Shown: positions 1 to 6,958 of the stretch, in pieces | Position numbering within the stretch: position 1 is the first letter of the stretch | Layout of the letters: the number at the start of each line of letters is the position of its first letter | Source: Mycobacteriaceae bacterium | Lineage (GTDB): Bacteria; Actinomycetota; Actinomycetes; Mycobacteriales; Mycobacteriaceae | Reading direction: 5' to 3' | Assembly (NCBI GenBank): GCA_019242135.1 | Contig: JAFAWC010000010.1 | Span: 1-10,816, forward strand | DNA length: 10,816 nt | Notes under the pieces: generated by a model | Told to the model about the DNA's origin: nothing | The model's database searches: none | What the model saw: the letters and a program-made list of their open reading frames with translations, nothing else | Position numbers and translations under genes: made by a program

Positions 1-246
1 CACGAAGAACGCCTCGGACATGGTGCGGTGAAAGTGCGCACCGGGGCCGCCCGCGTTGGGTGCGATGTCCACGCGGTAGAGGCCGTAGTCGCCGTCGGTC
101 TGGTACTGGTTGGCCAGGTAGTGGTACTTGACGAGGCCGCCGGCAACGTAGTCCGGTGGCTGGTCGGCACGGCGCAGCCACGCGCTGAGCTCCGGTTCGT
201 CGTTGTGGTAGCGGGGCGGGGGGTAGGGCGGCACGATAAGCGACAT
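1..246 (-). CDS. Cupin-domain protein, N-terminal 82 residues (cut by window edge)
   Basis: The frame is open from an ATG at 246 to base 1, giving the first 82 codons of a protein that continues beyond the window. Residues 66-82 read GGPGAHFHRTMSEAFFV. This matches the first cupin motif, with His71 and His73 (HxH) and Glu78 placed as the usual metal ligands, at the position expected in a small single-domain cupin. The N-terminus is Pro- and Tyr-rich (MSLIVPPYPPPRYHNDEPEL) and has no signal peptide, so the protein is probably cytoplasmic. The upstream same-strand gene ends 60 bp away, so the two may be co-transcribed. No strong Shine-Dalgarno is seen in front of the ATG. Cupins range from dioxygenases and isomerases to sensors, so no reaction is assigned. 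Confidence 0.8.
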   Translation of the reverse strand, partial: MSLIVPPYPPPRYHNDEPELSAWLRRADQPPDYVAGGLVKYHYLANQYQTDGDYGLYRVDIAPNAGGPGAHFHRTMSEAFFV

Positions 247-306
247 CGGTTGCCAGCCTGCCACATTCAGGATGGGTTGCGGTGCGACAGCGGCGGGATG
301 GTCCGG

Positions 307-711
307 TTAATCGACCGCTCCGCCGCAGCGAGCCCGGGGTTCCCACTGCATCGGCGGCGCGGGCCGCGGCGGTGGGTTGGGGCCTTGCGGGCGGCGGTTC
401 GGTGGCGCCATATGGCGCGTGGGCTGCGCGCCGTAGTCGGCCGGCGCGGGCTGCGGCGGGTACGCGGGACGCGCGCGCAAAGGCGGGTACGGCGGCGCGG
501 ATCGCGGCGGGTACTGAGCCTGAGGCGGCGCGGTGTTAGGCGATGAGGCCTGAGGCGATGCGGTTTGAAGCGACGCGGTGTGAGGCGATGCGGCGGCCTG
601 AGGCGATTGGGCCTGAGGCGATTGGCGCCGCAGCTGCAACCACGACATGAGGCCGAACGCCAAACCGGCGATCGAGATGACCGAAACGATCGCCAGCCAG
701 GTGATAAACAT
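307..711 (-). CDS. Small membrane-anchored Pro/Gln/Ala-rich protein
   Basis: This 134-aa protein starts with one hydrophobic segment (about residues 2-25), followed by a basic LRR stretch near residues 27-29. That pattern suggests a single-pass membrane anchor with the tail in the cytoplasm. Residues 31-66 are a low-complexity run of five-residue units of the SPQAQ / SPQAA / SPHTA / SLQTA / SPQAS / SPNTA type, encoded by a 15-bp tandem DNA repeat. Residues 67-134 stay rich in Pro, Tyr and Arg and are probably disordered. The start is supported by a TAACAT -10 hexamer six bases upstream of the ATG, the leaderless arrangement. No enzymatic motif is visible and the family is not recognised. The short length and repeat make the exact C-terminus less certain than the anchor. 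Confidence 0.65.
   Translation of the reverse strand: MFITWLAIVSVISIAGLAFGLMSWLQLRRQSPQAQSPQAAASPHTASLQTASPQASSPNTAPPQAQYPPRSAPPYPPLRARPAYPPQPAPADYGAQPTRHMAPPNRRPQGPNPPPRPAPPMQWEPRARCGGAVD
539..625. repeat. 15-bp tandem repeat (coding minisatellite)
   Basis: About six units of a 15-bp repeat with core GGCGATGCGG...TGA (plus strand) start at 539, 554, 569, 584, 602 and 617. The unit at 584 is 18 bp and the last is partial. Reading with a one-unit phase shift, 596-610 and 611-625 are perfect copies of GCCTGAGGCGATTGG. All unit lengths are multiples of three, so gain or loss of units keeps the minus-strand gene in frame and changes only the number of SPQA-type pentapeptides. Confidence 0.85.
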
Positions 712-715
712 CTGC

Positions 716-729
716 CGATGTTAACATCG
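716..729. promoter_or_regulatory. Palindromic two-way promoter (-10 elements) between divergent genes
   Basis: CGATGTTAACATCG is a perfect 14-bp palindrome in the 25-bp gap between the start codons at 711 (minus) and 737 (plus). It gives TAACAT on the plus strand (722-727) and again on the minus strand (723 down to 718). The plus hexamer ends nine bases before GTG 737 and the minus hexamer ends six bases before ATG 711, so transcripts in both directions would be leaderless or nearly so. No clear -35 was found, which is common in mycobacterial promoters. The palindrome could equally be an operator; promoter use is inferred from position and hexamer. Confidence 0.5.
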
Positions 730-736
730 CGACGCC

Positions 737-1291
737 GTGCCTGACCTGCCGATTTTGACTTCGCCGGAGCTCTCGCCGACCCTGGGCCGCCTGGTCGACA
801 GCCTCGAGATGATCGATGCTCACCTCGACCGTCCGCAAGCCTGGCAGGCCCACGAGGTGGGCGGCATGTACGTGCGGATCGAGGCCAACGACAGTCTCGT
901 GTCGACGGGGCCGGACCGGCGCGAGTACGGCGTGGCTGTGCATGTATTCCCTCGGCTGATACAAGGTGAGCTGCACGATCACCGGTGGCCGTTCGCGGTT
1001 TATCCGTTCGGTCACGGCCTGCCCGACGCCACGCCGCTGTACGAGATGCCGTGGGAATACGGGCAGCAATCCGGCGTGATGATCGTGGGCGCGCGGCGTC
1101 CCTACGCACTCGAGGAGACCGCGGTGCGGCACGCGGTCCGTGGTCTCCGGCCGCACATGTCACTGATATTCGCTGACATCACCGCCCCGCCGACCCGGCC
1201 GAACCGGCTTTCCATGGCGCCGTTGACCGCCGCGGCCACCGAAGATGTTCTCGCCCAGGCGCGCGACGCGTTCCGCCAGCGTGCACGGTGA
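737..1291 (+). CDS. Conserved-looking hypothetical protein with HDHRW motif, possibly cupin-like
   Basis: This 184-aa soluble protein has no signal peptide or membrane segment. It begins at GTG 737, close behind a TAACAT -10 hexamer, so a leaderless start is likely. The middle of the protein (residues about 42-150) looks beta-rich. Residues 78-84 (ELHDHRW) resemble the HxH metal-binding strand of cupin-fold proteins, and a later RPYALEE...HAVRG stretch could be a second beta segment. The residues after about 155 (PTRPNRLSM...) look helical. I do not recognise the family; a cupin or dioxygenase-like fold is a guess from the HxH motif only. It lies directly upstream of the groEL2 control region on the same strand, but the CIRCE promoter between them argues for separate control. 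Confidence 0.75.
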   Translation: MPDLPILTSPELSPTLGRLVDSLEMIDAHLDRPQAWQAHEVGGMYVRIEANDSLVSTGPDRREYGVAVHVFPRLIQGELHDHRWPFAVYPFGHGLPDATPLYEMPWEYGQQSGVMIVGARRPYALEETAVRHAVRGLRPHMSLIFADITAPPTRPNRLSMAPLTAAATEDVLAQARDAFRQRAR

Positions 1292-1321
1292 CGATCGCAG
1301 GTTGCGTTCGCTGTGAGCGAT

Positions 1322-1348
1322 CTTGCACTCGGCATGGGCGAGTGCTAA
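1322..1348. promoter_or_regulatory. CIRCE element 1 (HrcA operator)
   Basis: CTTGCACTC, nine bases, then GAGTGCTAA. The right arm is a perfect match to the CIRCE consensus TTAGCACTC-N9-GAGTGCTAA, and the left arm differs at its first bases. HrcA binding to CIRCE represses chaperonin genes and is relieved by heat or protein-folding stress. HrcA control of groEL2 is established in Mycobacterium tuberculosis. Confidence 0.93.
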
Positions 1349-1351
1349 GAA
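1323..1351 (+). promoter_or_regulatory. Probable groEL2 promoter embedded in CIRCE 1
   Basis: TTGCAC (1323-1328) and TAAGAA (1346-1351) are separated by 17 bases, giving a good sigma-70-type promoter. The -35 lies in the left arm of CIRCE 1 and the -10 overlaps the end of its right arm, so bound HrcA would block RNA polymerase directly. Transcription would begin near 1358, at the edge of CIRCE 2, leaving a 5' leader of about 150 bases. A weaker alternative is TTGGCA (1357) with TAGGTC (1381). The start site is predicted from spacing only. Confidence 0.55.
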
Positions 1352-1356
1352 TGAGG

Positions 1357-3137
<1,781 letters not shown>

Positions 3138-3151
3138 AAGTCGCCAACGCC

Positions 3152-3183
3152 AGGGCCCGGCGCGCTTCGGCGCGCCGGGCCCT
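3152..3183 (+). terminator. Hairpin terminator behind groEL2
   Basis: A perfect 14-bp GC-rich stem (AGGGCCCGGCGCGC at 3152-3165, paired with 3170-3183) has a TTCG loop in a C(UUCG)G context, which makes an exceptionally stable RNA tetraloop. It begins 15 bases after the groEL2 stop. No run of T follows, as is frequent for mycobacterial hairpin terminators. It might act as an RNA-stabilising 3' end rather than a true terminator. Confidence 0.75.
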
Positions 3184-3204
3184 CGTCGACGCGGGTCTGG
3201 CTTC

Positions 3205-3210
3205 TACGCT
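3205..3210 (+). promoter_or_regulatory. Possible relict -10 element of the phosphoesterase remnant
   Basis: TACGCT lies seven bases upstream of the ATG at 3218 and fits the TANNNT leaderless pattern. It suggests that the original start region of the decayed gene is still present. This rests on a short, common motif. Confidence 0.35.
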
Positions 3211-3217
3211 GGGCCGC

Positions 3218-3463
3218 ATGAAATGGTTGGGCCTGCTCGCGGCGGTCTGCAACAACAGCCTGCCGATCGTGACATGAGACGAGGACGACGACAGCGCCAA
3301 CAACTAGATCCCGACGGTGTTCTGCGGAGCGCACATGCCCGCCGCCTTCTACACCCGGCCGGTCAGCCACTACAACGTGCTGTCCACGATCGAGGAAATG
3401 TACGGTCTGCCCAAAACCGGGCTGGCCGCCAACGAGCCTGCGATAACCGATCTTTGGGCTTAG
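3218..3463 (+). pseudogene. Remnant of a secreted phosphoesterase / acid-phosphatase-type gene
   Basis: Reading from ATG 3218 in one frame gives MKWLGLLAAVC (like the start of a signal peptide), then NNSLPIVT-stop-DEDDDSANN-stop-IPTVFCGAHM, then a tail ending GLAANEPAITDLWA and a normal stop at 3461-3463. The second part resembles the C-terminus of the phosphoesterase family (Pfam PF04185: acid phosphatases and phospholipase C-type enzymes), where I expect VTWDEDD...ANNQIPTVF. The in-frame TGA (3275-3277) stands where Trp is expected and the TAG (3302-3304) where Gln is expected; each needs a single base change (TGG to TGA, CAG to TAG). Only about 80 codons remain of a family usually near 300, so an internal stretch between the signal-like start and the NNS segment has been lost without breaking the frame. 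The last codons overlap the convergent gene's stop by a few bases. The family assignment is from memory of the motif. Confidence 0.82.
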
Positions 3464-5181
3464 GCGGGCGCCGGTTGACGGCCACGCACGAGACGGCCCG
3501 GCCGGGCGTCGGTGTGCCGGCCGTTCTCGATGATGATCTCGCCGGACACGATCGTCGCGACGTATCCGTCCGCGGTCTGGTCCAGGCGCCGGCCGCCGGC
3601 GGGCAGGTCGTAGGTGATCGCCGGGCGGTGCAGCCTCAGCCCCGCGTGATCGATCACATTGAGGTCGCCCTTGTAGCCCACCGCGATTCGGCCACGATCG
3701 GCCAGACGGGCCACCCGGGCCGGCACTGACGTCAGCTCTTTGACCACCTCGGCGACGCTCATCTGCCCCGATGCCCGGTCGCGCGCCCAGTGGGCCAGCA
3801 GAAACGTGGGAAAGCTAGCGTCACAAATCATCCCGTAGTGTGCGCCGCCGTCGCCGAGCCCGAGCACGATGTCGTCTCGGCGCAGCAGCCGGCCGACGGT
3901 ATCCAGAGAGTTGTTCTCGTAATTGCCCATCGCCACCAGCAGCATCGCATGGCCGTCCTCGTCGAGCAGCCGGTCGTAGGCTTCCTCCATCGGGGTGACA
4001 CCGCGTGCAGCCGCCCTCGCGGCGATGCTGGTCGACGCGGCCGGCTCATAGTCGGGCGTGTCGCCGAGCGGGAAGATCCAGTCCCAGGCCTGCGCCAGAT
4101 ACAGCAGCGGGTGCCCGTCGCGGCGCGGTGTGTCAGCCAAGATTCGTTGGCGCACCTCGGGTTTGCGCATTTCGGCGACCCGCTCGGCCAGCGGCAGATG
4201 CGCGATCGCCTGATAACTGGGGTACAGCACGAATGGGTTGCCCGTCAGCTCCAGGCCGATGACCAGGCCGATCGGCCGCGGGAACATCTGCGCGGTGATC
4301 TCGCCCCCGGCGGCGTTGAACTTCTCGATCATCGTGATCGCGTCCGTCCAGAGCGGGTCGCCGCTGTTGCCGGTGGCCAGACTGAACGTCACCGGCAGCC
4401 CCGCGTCCTGCGCGGCTTCGAAGACCTGCTGCAGCACCGGCTCGTAGCCGCCGGCGGGAATGTCGGGGACGAACTGGATCAGCCCACCGCCGCCGTCGGC
4501 GACGCCCTGCGTGATCGCGGCGATCTCGTCCTGCGCGGCGCCGTACGTCGGGATCAGCTCCCCGCTGCCGGTCTTGTGGAACGCGAACCGCGACGACGCG
4601 AAACCGATCGCGCCGATCTCGATGGCCTCGGTGGCCAGCGCCCGCATCCGTGCGAGGTCCTCCGGCGTCGCCGGTTCCCGATCGGCACCGCGTTGTCCCA
4701 TCACATAGACCCGCAGCGGAGAATGCGGCAGGTATGCGGCTACATCGATATCGCGCTTGCGCGCGTCCAGCGCGTCCATGAATTCCGGGAAGGTCTCCCA
4801 GTCCCACGGCAGCCCCTCGACCATCACGACGCCGGGGATGTCCTCGACGCCGGCCATCACATCGACCAGGACGTCGTGGTCCTCGGGACGGCAGGGCGCG
4901 AATCCGACACCGCAGTTGCCCATCACCGCCGTTGTGACGCCGTGACGTGACGACGGCGTCAGCCGGTCCGACCAAATCGCCTGCCCGTCGTAGTGGGTGT
5001 GCAGGTCAACGAAACCGGGCGTCACCAGCAGCCCGGTCGCGTCGATCACCCGCGCGGCGTCGCCGTTGACCGTGCCGACCGCCGCGATCACCCCGTCCGA
5101 CACGGCAACGTCGCCGATGTAGGGTTCGCCGCCGAGACCGTCGACGATCGTGCCGCCCTTGATTAGCAGATCGAAGCTCAT
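3460..5181 (-). CDS. D-aminoacylase-like amidohydrolase (Amidohydrolase_3 / COG3653 type), copy A
   Basis: This 573-aa cytoplasmic TIM-barrel metal hydrolase starts with the beta-sandwich strand FDLLIKGGTIVDG typical of the superfamily. Metal-site residues seen are His61 and His63 (VDLHTHYDGQ), Cys90 (MGNCGVGF), His153 (LPHSPLR) and Asp444 (GLGDGGAH). The family hydrolyses N-acyl-D-amino acids, dihydropyrimidines or related amides. In this copy the segments where D-aminoacylases carry two further histidines read GLIQFVPDI (233-241) and FSLATGNSG (266-274), with no histidine, so the substrate may differ. I chose ATG 5181 because it begins the conserved strand and follows a -10 hexamer by six bases; the open frame extends 29 codons upstream as Arg/Pro-rich non-conserved sequence. 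The gene is transcribed apart from the P450 operon, being separated from it by a plus-strand gene. It is a paralogue of the gene at 6955-8682. Confidence 0.88.
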   Translation of the reverse strand: MSFDLLIKGGTIVDGLGGEPYIGDVAVSDGVIAAVGTVNGDAARVIDATGLLVTPGFVDLHTHYDGQAIWSDRLTPSSRHGVTTAVMGNCGVGFAPCRPEDHDVLVDVMAGVEDIPGVVMVEGLPWDWETFPEFMDALDARKRDIDVAAYLPHSPLRVYVMGQRGADREPATPEDLARMRALATEAIEIGAIGFASSRFAFHKTGSGELIPTYGAAQDEIAAITQGVADGGGGLIQFVPDIPAGGYEPVLQQVFEAAQDAGLPVTFSLATGNSGDPLWTDAITMIEKFNAAGGEITAQMFPRPIGLVIGLELTGNPFVLYPSYQAIAHLPLAERVAEMRKPEVRQRILADTPRRDGHPLLYLAQAWDWIFPLGDTPDYEPAASTSIAARAAARGVTPMEEAYDRLLDEDGHAMLLVAMGNYENNSLDTVGRLLRRDDIVLGLGDGGAHYGMICDASFPTFLLAHWARDRASGQMSVAEVVKELTSVPARVARLADRGRIAVGYKGDLNVIDHAGLRLHRPAITYDLPAGGRRLDQTADGYVATIVSGEIIIENGRHTDARPGRLVRGRQPAPA

Positions 5182-5187
5182 TGATCG

Positions 5188-5193
5188 AGGGTA
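5188..5193 (-). promoter_or_regulatory. Leaderless -10 element of amidohydrolase copy A
   Basis: On the minus strand TACCCT is followed by six bases (CGATCA) and then ATG 5181. Transcription would start at or next to the A of the start codon. No convincing -35 was found 16-18 bases further upstream. Confidence 0.55.
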
Positions 5194-5317
5194 CGGCGGT
5201 GGCGGGCGCTCATGCCAGTGCGGCCGGACCGCCGCACGCATCGCCGGTTGTGGTCCTCGGGAGGCCAATCTGTGCCGTTCGGTAGACGCCGGGAAGCGGC
5301 TGCGACATCATCGCTGT

Positions 5318-5731
5318 GTGACAGAGCCTCCCTTCAGCGGATCCGAATATCCCCAGCAGCAACCGCAGAATCCCTATTCGGCACCCGGCGGGCAGTATCC
5401 GCCGCCGTATCAGGGCCAACCCGCCCCCTATCCGCCACCCGGCGGCCCTCCCGCCGGCTATCCCGGTGCCCAGCCGGGCGCGCTGTGGGGAGTGGACCCC
5501 TACGGGCGCCCGCTGTCGGACAAGAGCAAGCTCACGGCGGGTCTGTTGCAGATCTTCCTCGGCGGGTTCGGCGTCGGCCGGTTCTATCTGGGCTACACCA
5601 ACATCGGCGTGCTGCAGCTCGTCGTGACGTTCGTGACCTGCGGGATCGGCTCGATCTGGGGGTTGATCGACGGCATCATGATCCTGATCGGCAACGTGCC
5701 CGACCCCGAGGGACGACCGCTTCGCGACTAG
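5318..5731 (+). CDS. TM2-domain membrane protein with Pro/Tyr/Gln-rich N-terminus
   Basis: This 137-aa protein has a disordered N-terminal third (residues about 5-55: repeated YPPP, GQP and PGG units). A TM2 domain (Pfam PF05154) follows at about residues 71-126, with two membrane helices around a GRFYLGYTNIG turn (the family's DRFYLG-type motif) and ending GLIDGIMIL. It therefore sits in the cell membrane; the role of TM2 proteins in bacteria is not established. The start is taken as GTG 5318 (VTEPPFSGSEYPQQQ) because the frame upstream encodes Cys/Arg-rich sequence unlike the rest and overlaps the divergent gene. No strong Shine-Dalgarno precedes it, so a leaderless start is possible. It converges with the P450 gene with only six bases between stops. 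Confidence 0.87.
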   Translation: MTEPPFSGSEYPQQQPQNPYSAPGGQYPPPYQGQPAPYPPPGGPPAGYPGAQPGALWGVDPYGRPLSDKSKLTAGLLQIFLGGFGVGRFYLGYTNIGVLQLVVTFVTCGIGSIWGLIDGIMILIGNVPDPEGRPLRD

Positions 5732-5748
5732 CCCGGCTCAGGCCGGGC
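5731..5748. terminator. Shared hairpin at convergent gene ends
   Basis: GCCCGGC-TCAG-GCCGGGC is a perfect 7-bp stem with a 4-base loop. It begins at the last base of the plus-strand TM2 gene's stop codon, and its loop contains the P450 gene's TGA (minus strand). Because it is symmetrical it would form in transcripts from either side and could end both genes. There is no T tract on either side. Confidence 0.5.
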
Positions 5749-6958
5749 CGAATTCGACCGGCAACGCGACCGGGGAGCGGAACGCCACCCCGGTGATGCG
5801 CGGGGCCGGCGCCGTCGGGTCCAGCCGCAGGTCCGGCAGCCGGTCGAGCAGCGCATTGATCGCCACCGCGGTCTCCATCCGGGCGAGGTGCATGCCCAGA
5901 CACACGTGCGGGCCGGCGCCGAACGTCAGGTGAGCGATGTTGGTCCGGGTCGGATCGAACCGGTCGGGATCGGGGTAGCGTGCCGGATCCCGGTTGGCCG
6001 CCGCGACGCTCACGCTGACATTGGTGCCGGCCGGGATCGCGATACCGCCCAGCTCGCAGTCGCGGGCGGCCACCCGCACGACGGTGCTGATCGGGGGCTC
6101 CCAGCGCAGCGCCTCCTCGATGGCGCCGCGCAGCGTGGCGCGGTCAGCCCGCAGGGTGTGCAGCAGTGACGGCTCGGTGAGCATCGCGACCAGCAGGTTG
6201 CCCGACGCCCGGTAGGTCGTTTCCACTCCCGCGGGCAGGATCAGCAGCAGGAAGGCGAAAATCTCGTCGTCGGAGAGCCGGATGCCGTCGATCTCGGACG
6301 CGGCCAGCGTACTGATCAGGTCGTCCCGCGGGTCGGCGCGCCGCTCGGCGAGGATCTCGCCGAAGTACTCCTTGAGCGCTGCGGACGCCGCGATGCCGAC
6401 ATCCCAGTCGTAGACCACGCTGAGCAGCTCGATCGACAGCCGCTGGAACCGCAGGTAGTCCTCGCGGGGCAGTCCCATCAGCCGCGCGATCACCTGCACG
6501 GGGAACGCGAAGGTGAATTCCCGGACGAGGTCGGCCCGCCCGCGCGGTGCGAAGCGGTCGATCAGCTCATGCACGACGACCTCGACGAGCTCGCCTCGCC
6601 ACCGCTCGAGGAGCTTCGCGCGAAACGACGGCGACACCAGGGCCCGGCTCGCCCGGTGTTCGCTGCCTTCCTGTTCGAGCAGCGTGCGGCCCATCACCGG
6701 GCCCATGATCTGCTGGTAGATCGATGACGAGAACACGTCCGGGTCGGTGAGCACGGTGTGGCACTCGTCGTAGGACAGCACCGTCACTCCCGCCACGTCG
6801 AGCTTTTGGCCGGAGGTCTCGGTGAAGGGGTTGCCGGGCATCACGCGGAGTTGCTCACGGGCATCACGCAGCCGCTCGTGGACATTCTCGACCGCCATCA
6901 GCAGCCCGTCCTGCAGCTCCGCGGGGTCGAATGCGCCGGCCGGAGCCCGGTGGGTCAT
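5738..6958 (-). CDS. Cytochrome P450 monooxygenase
   Basis: This 406-aa soluble bacterial-type P450 inserts one oxygen atom into an organic substrate using electrons from a ferredoxin and reductase, neither of which is encoded here. The haem-binding loop FGAGPHVCLG lies at 346-355 with the axial thiolate at Cys353. The K-helix ExxR motif is Glu282-Arg285 (EALR). The I-helix oxygen-activation motif is AGVETT (243-248), with Glu246 in the acidic position. Length and motif spacing are normal and there is no membrane anchor. The ATG at 6958 overlaps the upstream gene's TGA (ATGA), so translation is coupled and it is the last gene of a three-gene operon. I cannot assign a CYP family; the partners suggest oxidation of a xenobiotic or natural product containing an amide or ester, which is inference. 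Confidence 0.96.
   Translation of the reverse strand: MTHRAPAGAFDPAELQDGLLMAVENVHERLRDAREQLRVMPGNPFTETSGQKLDVAGVTVLSYDECHTVLTDPDVFSSSIYQQIMGPVMGRTLLEQEGSEHRASRALVSPSFRAKLLERWRGELVEVVVHELIDRFAPRGRADLVREFTFAFPVQVIARLMGLPREDYLRFQRLSIELLSVVYDWDVGIAASAALKEYFGEILAERRADPRDDLISTLAASEIDGIRLSDDEIFAFLLLILPAGVETTYRASGNLLVAMLTEPSLLHTLRADRATLRGAIEEALRWEPPISTVVRVAARDCELGGIAIPAGTNVSVSVAAANRDPARYPDPDRFDPTRTNIAHLTFGAGPHVCLGMHLARMETAVAINALLDRLPDLRLDPTAPAPRITGVAFRSPVALPVEFGPA

Noticed and set aside
267..1163. 298-codon Arg-rich minus-strand frame
   Set aside because: It overlaps two better-supported genes and its composition (Arg, Pro, Ser) is typical of a GC-rich shadow frame.
3275..3304. Stop-codon readthrough or selenocysteine in the phosphoesterase remnant
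   Set aside because: The two stops are of different types, no SECIS-like hairpin was seen, and most of the catalytic region is missing, so decay is the simpler reading.
3223..3729. 168-codon plus-strand frame across the pseudogene and the end of copy A
   Set aside because: It is out of frame with the phosphoesterase remnant and mostly antisense to the amidohydrolase; no motif is present.
3790..4950. 386-codon frame antisense to amidohydrolase copy A
   Set aside because: The opposite strand carries continuous conserved family motifs; this one is Arg/Gln/His-rich shadow sequence.
5182..5268. 29-codon upstream extension of amidohydrolase copy A
   Set aside because: It is Arg/Pro-rich, not like the family N-terminus, and lies upstream of a well-placed -10 element.
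5150..5317. 56-codon upstream extension of the TM2 protein
   Set aside because: It overlaps the divergent gene and encodes Cys/Arg-rich sequence unlike the Pro/Tyr-rich N-terminus after GTG 5318.
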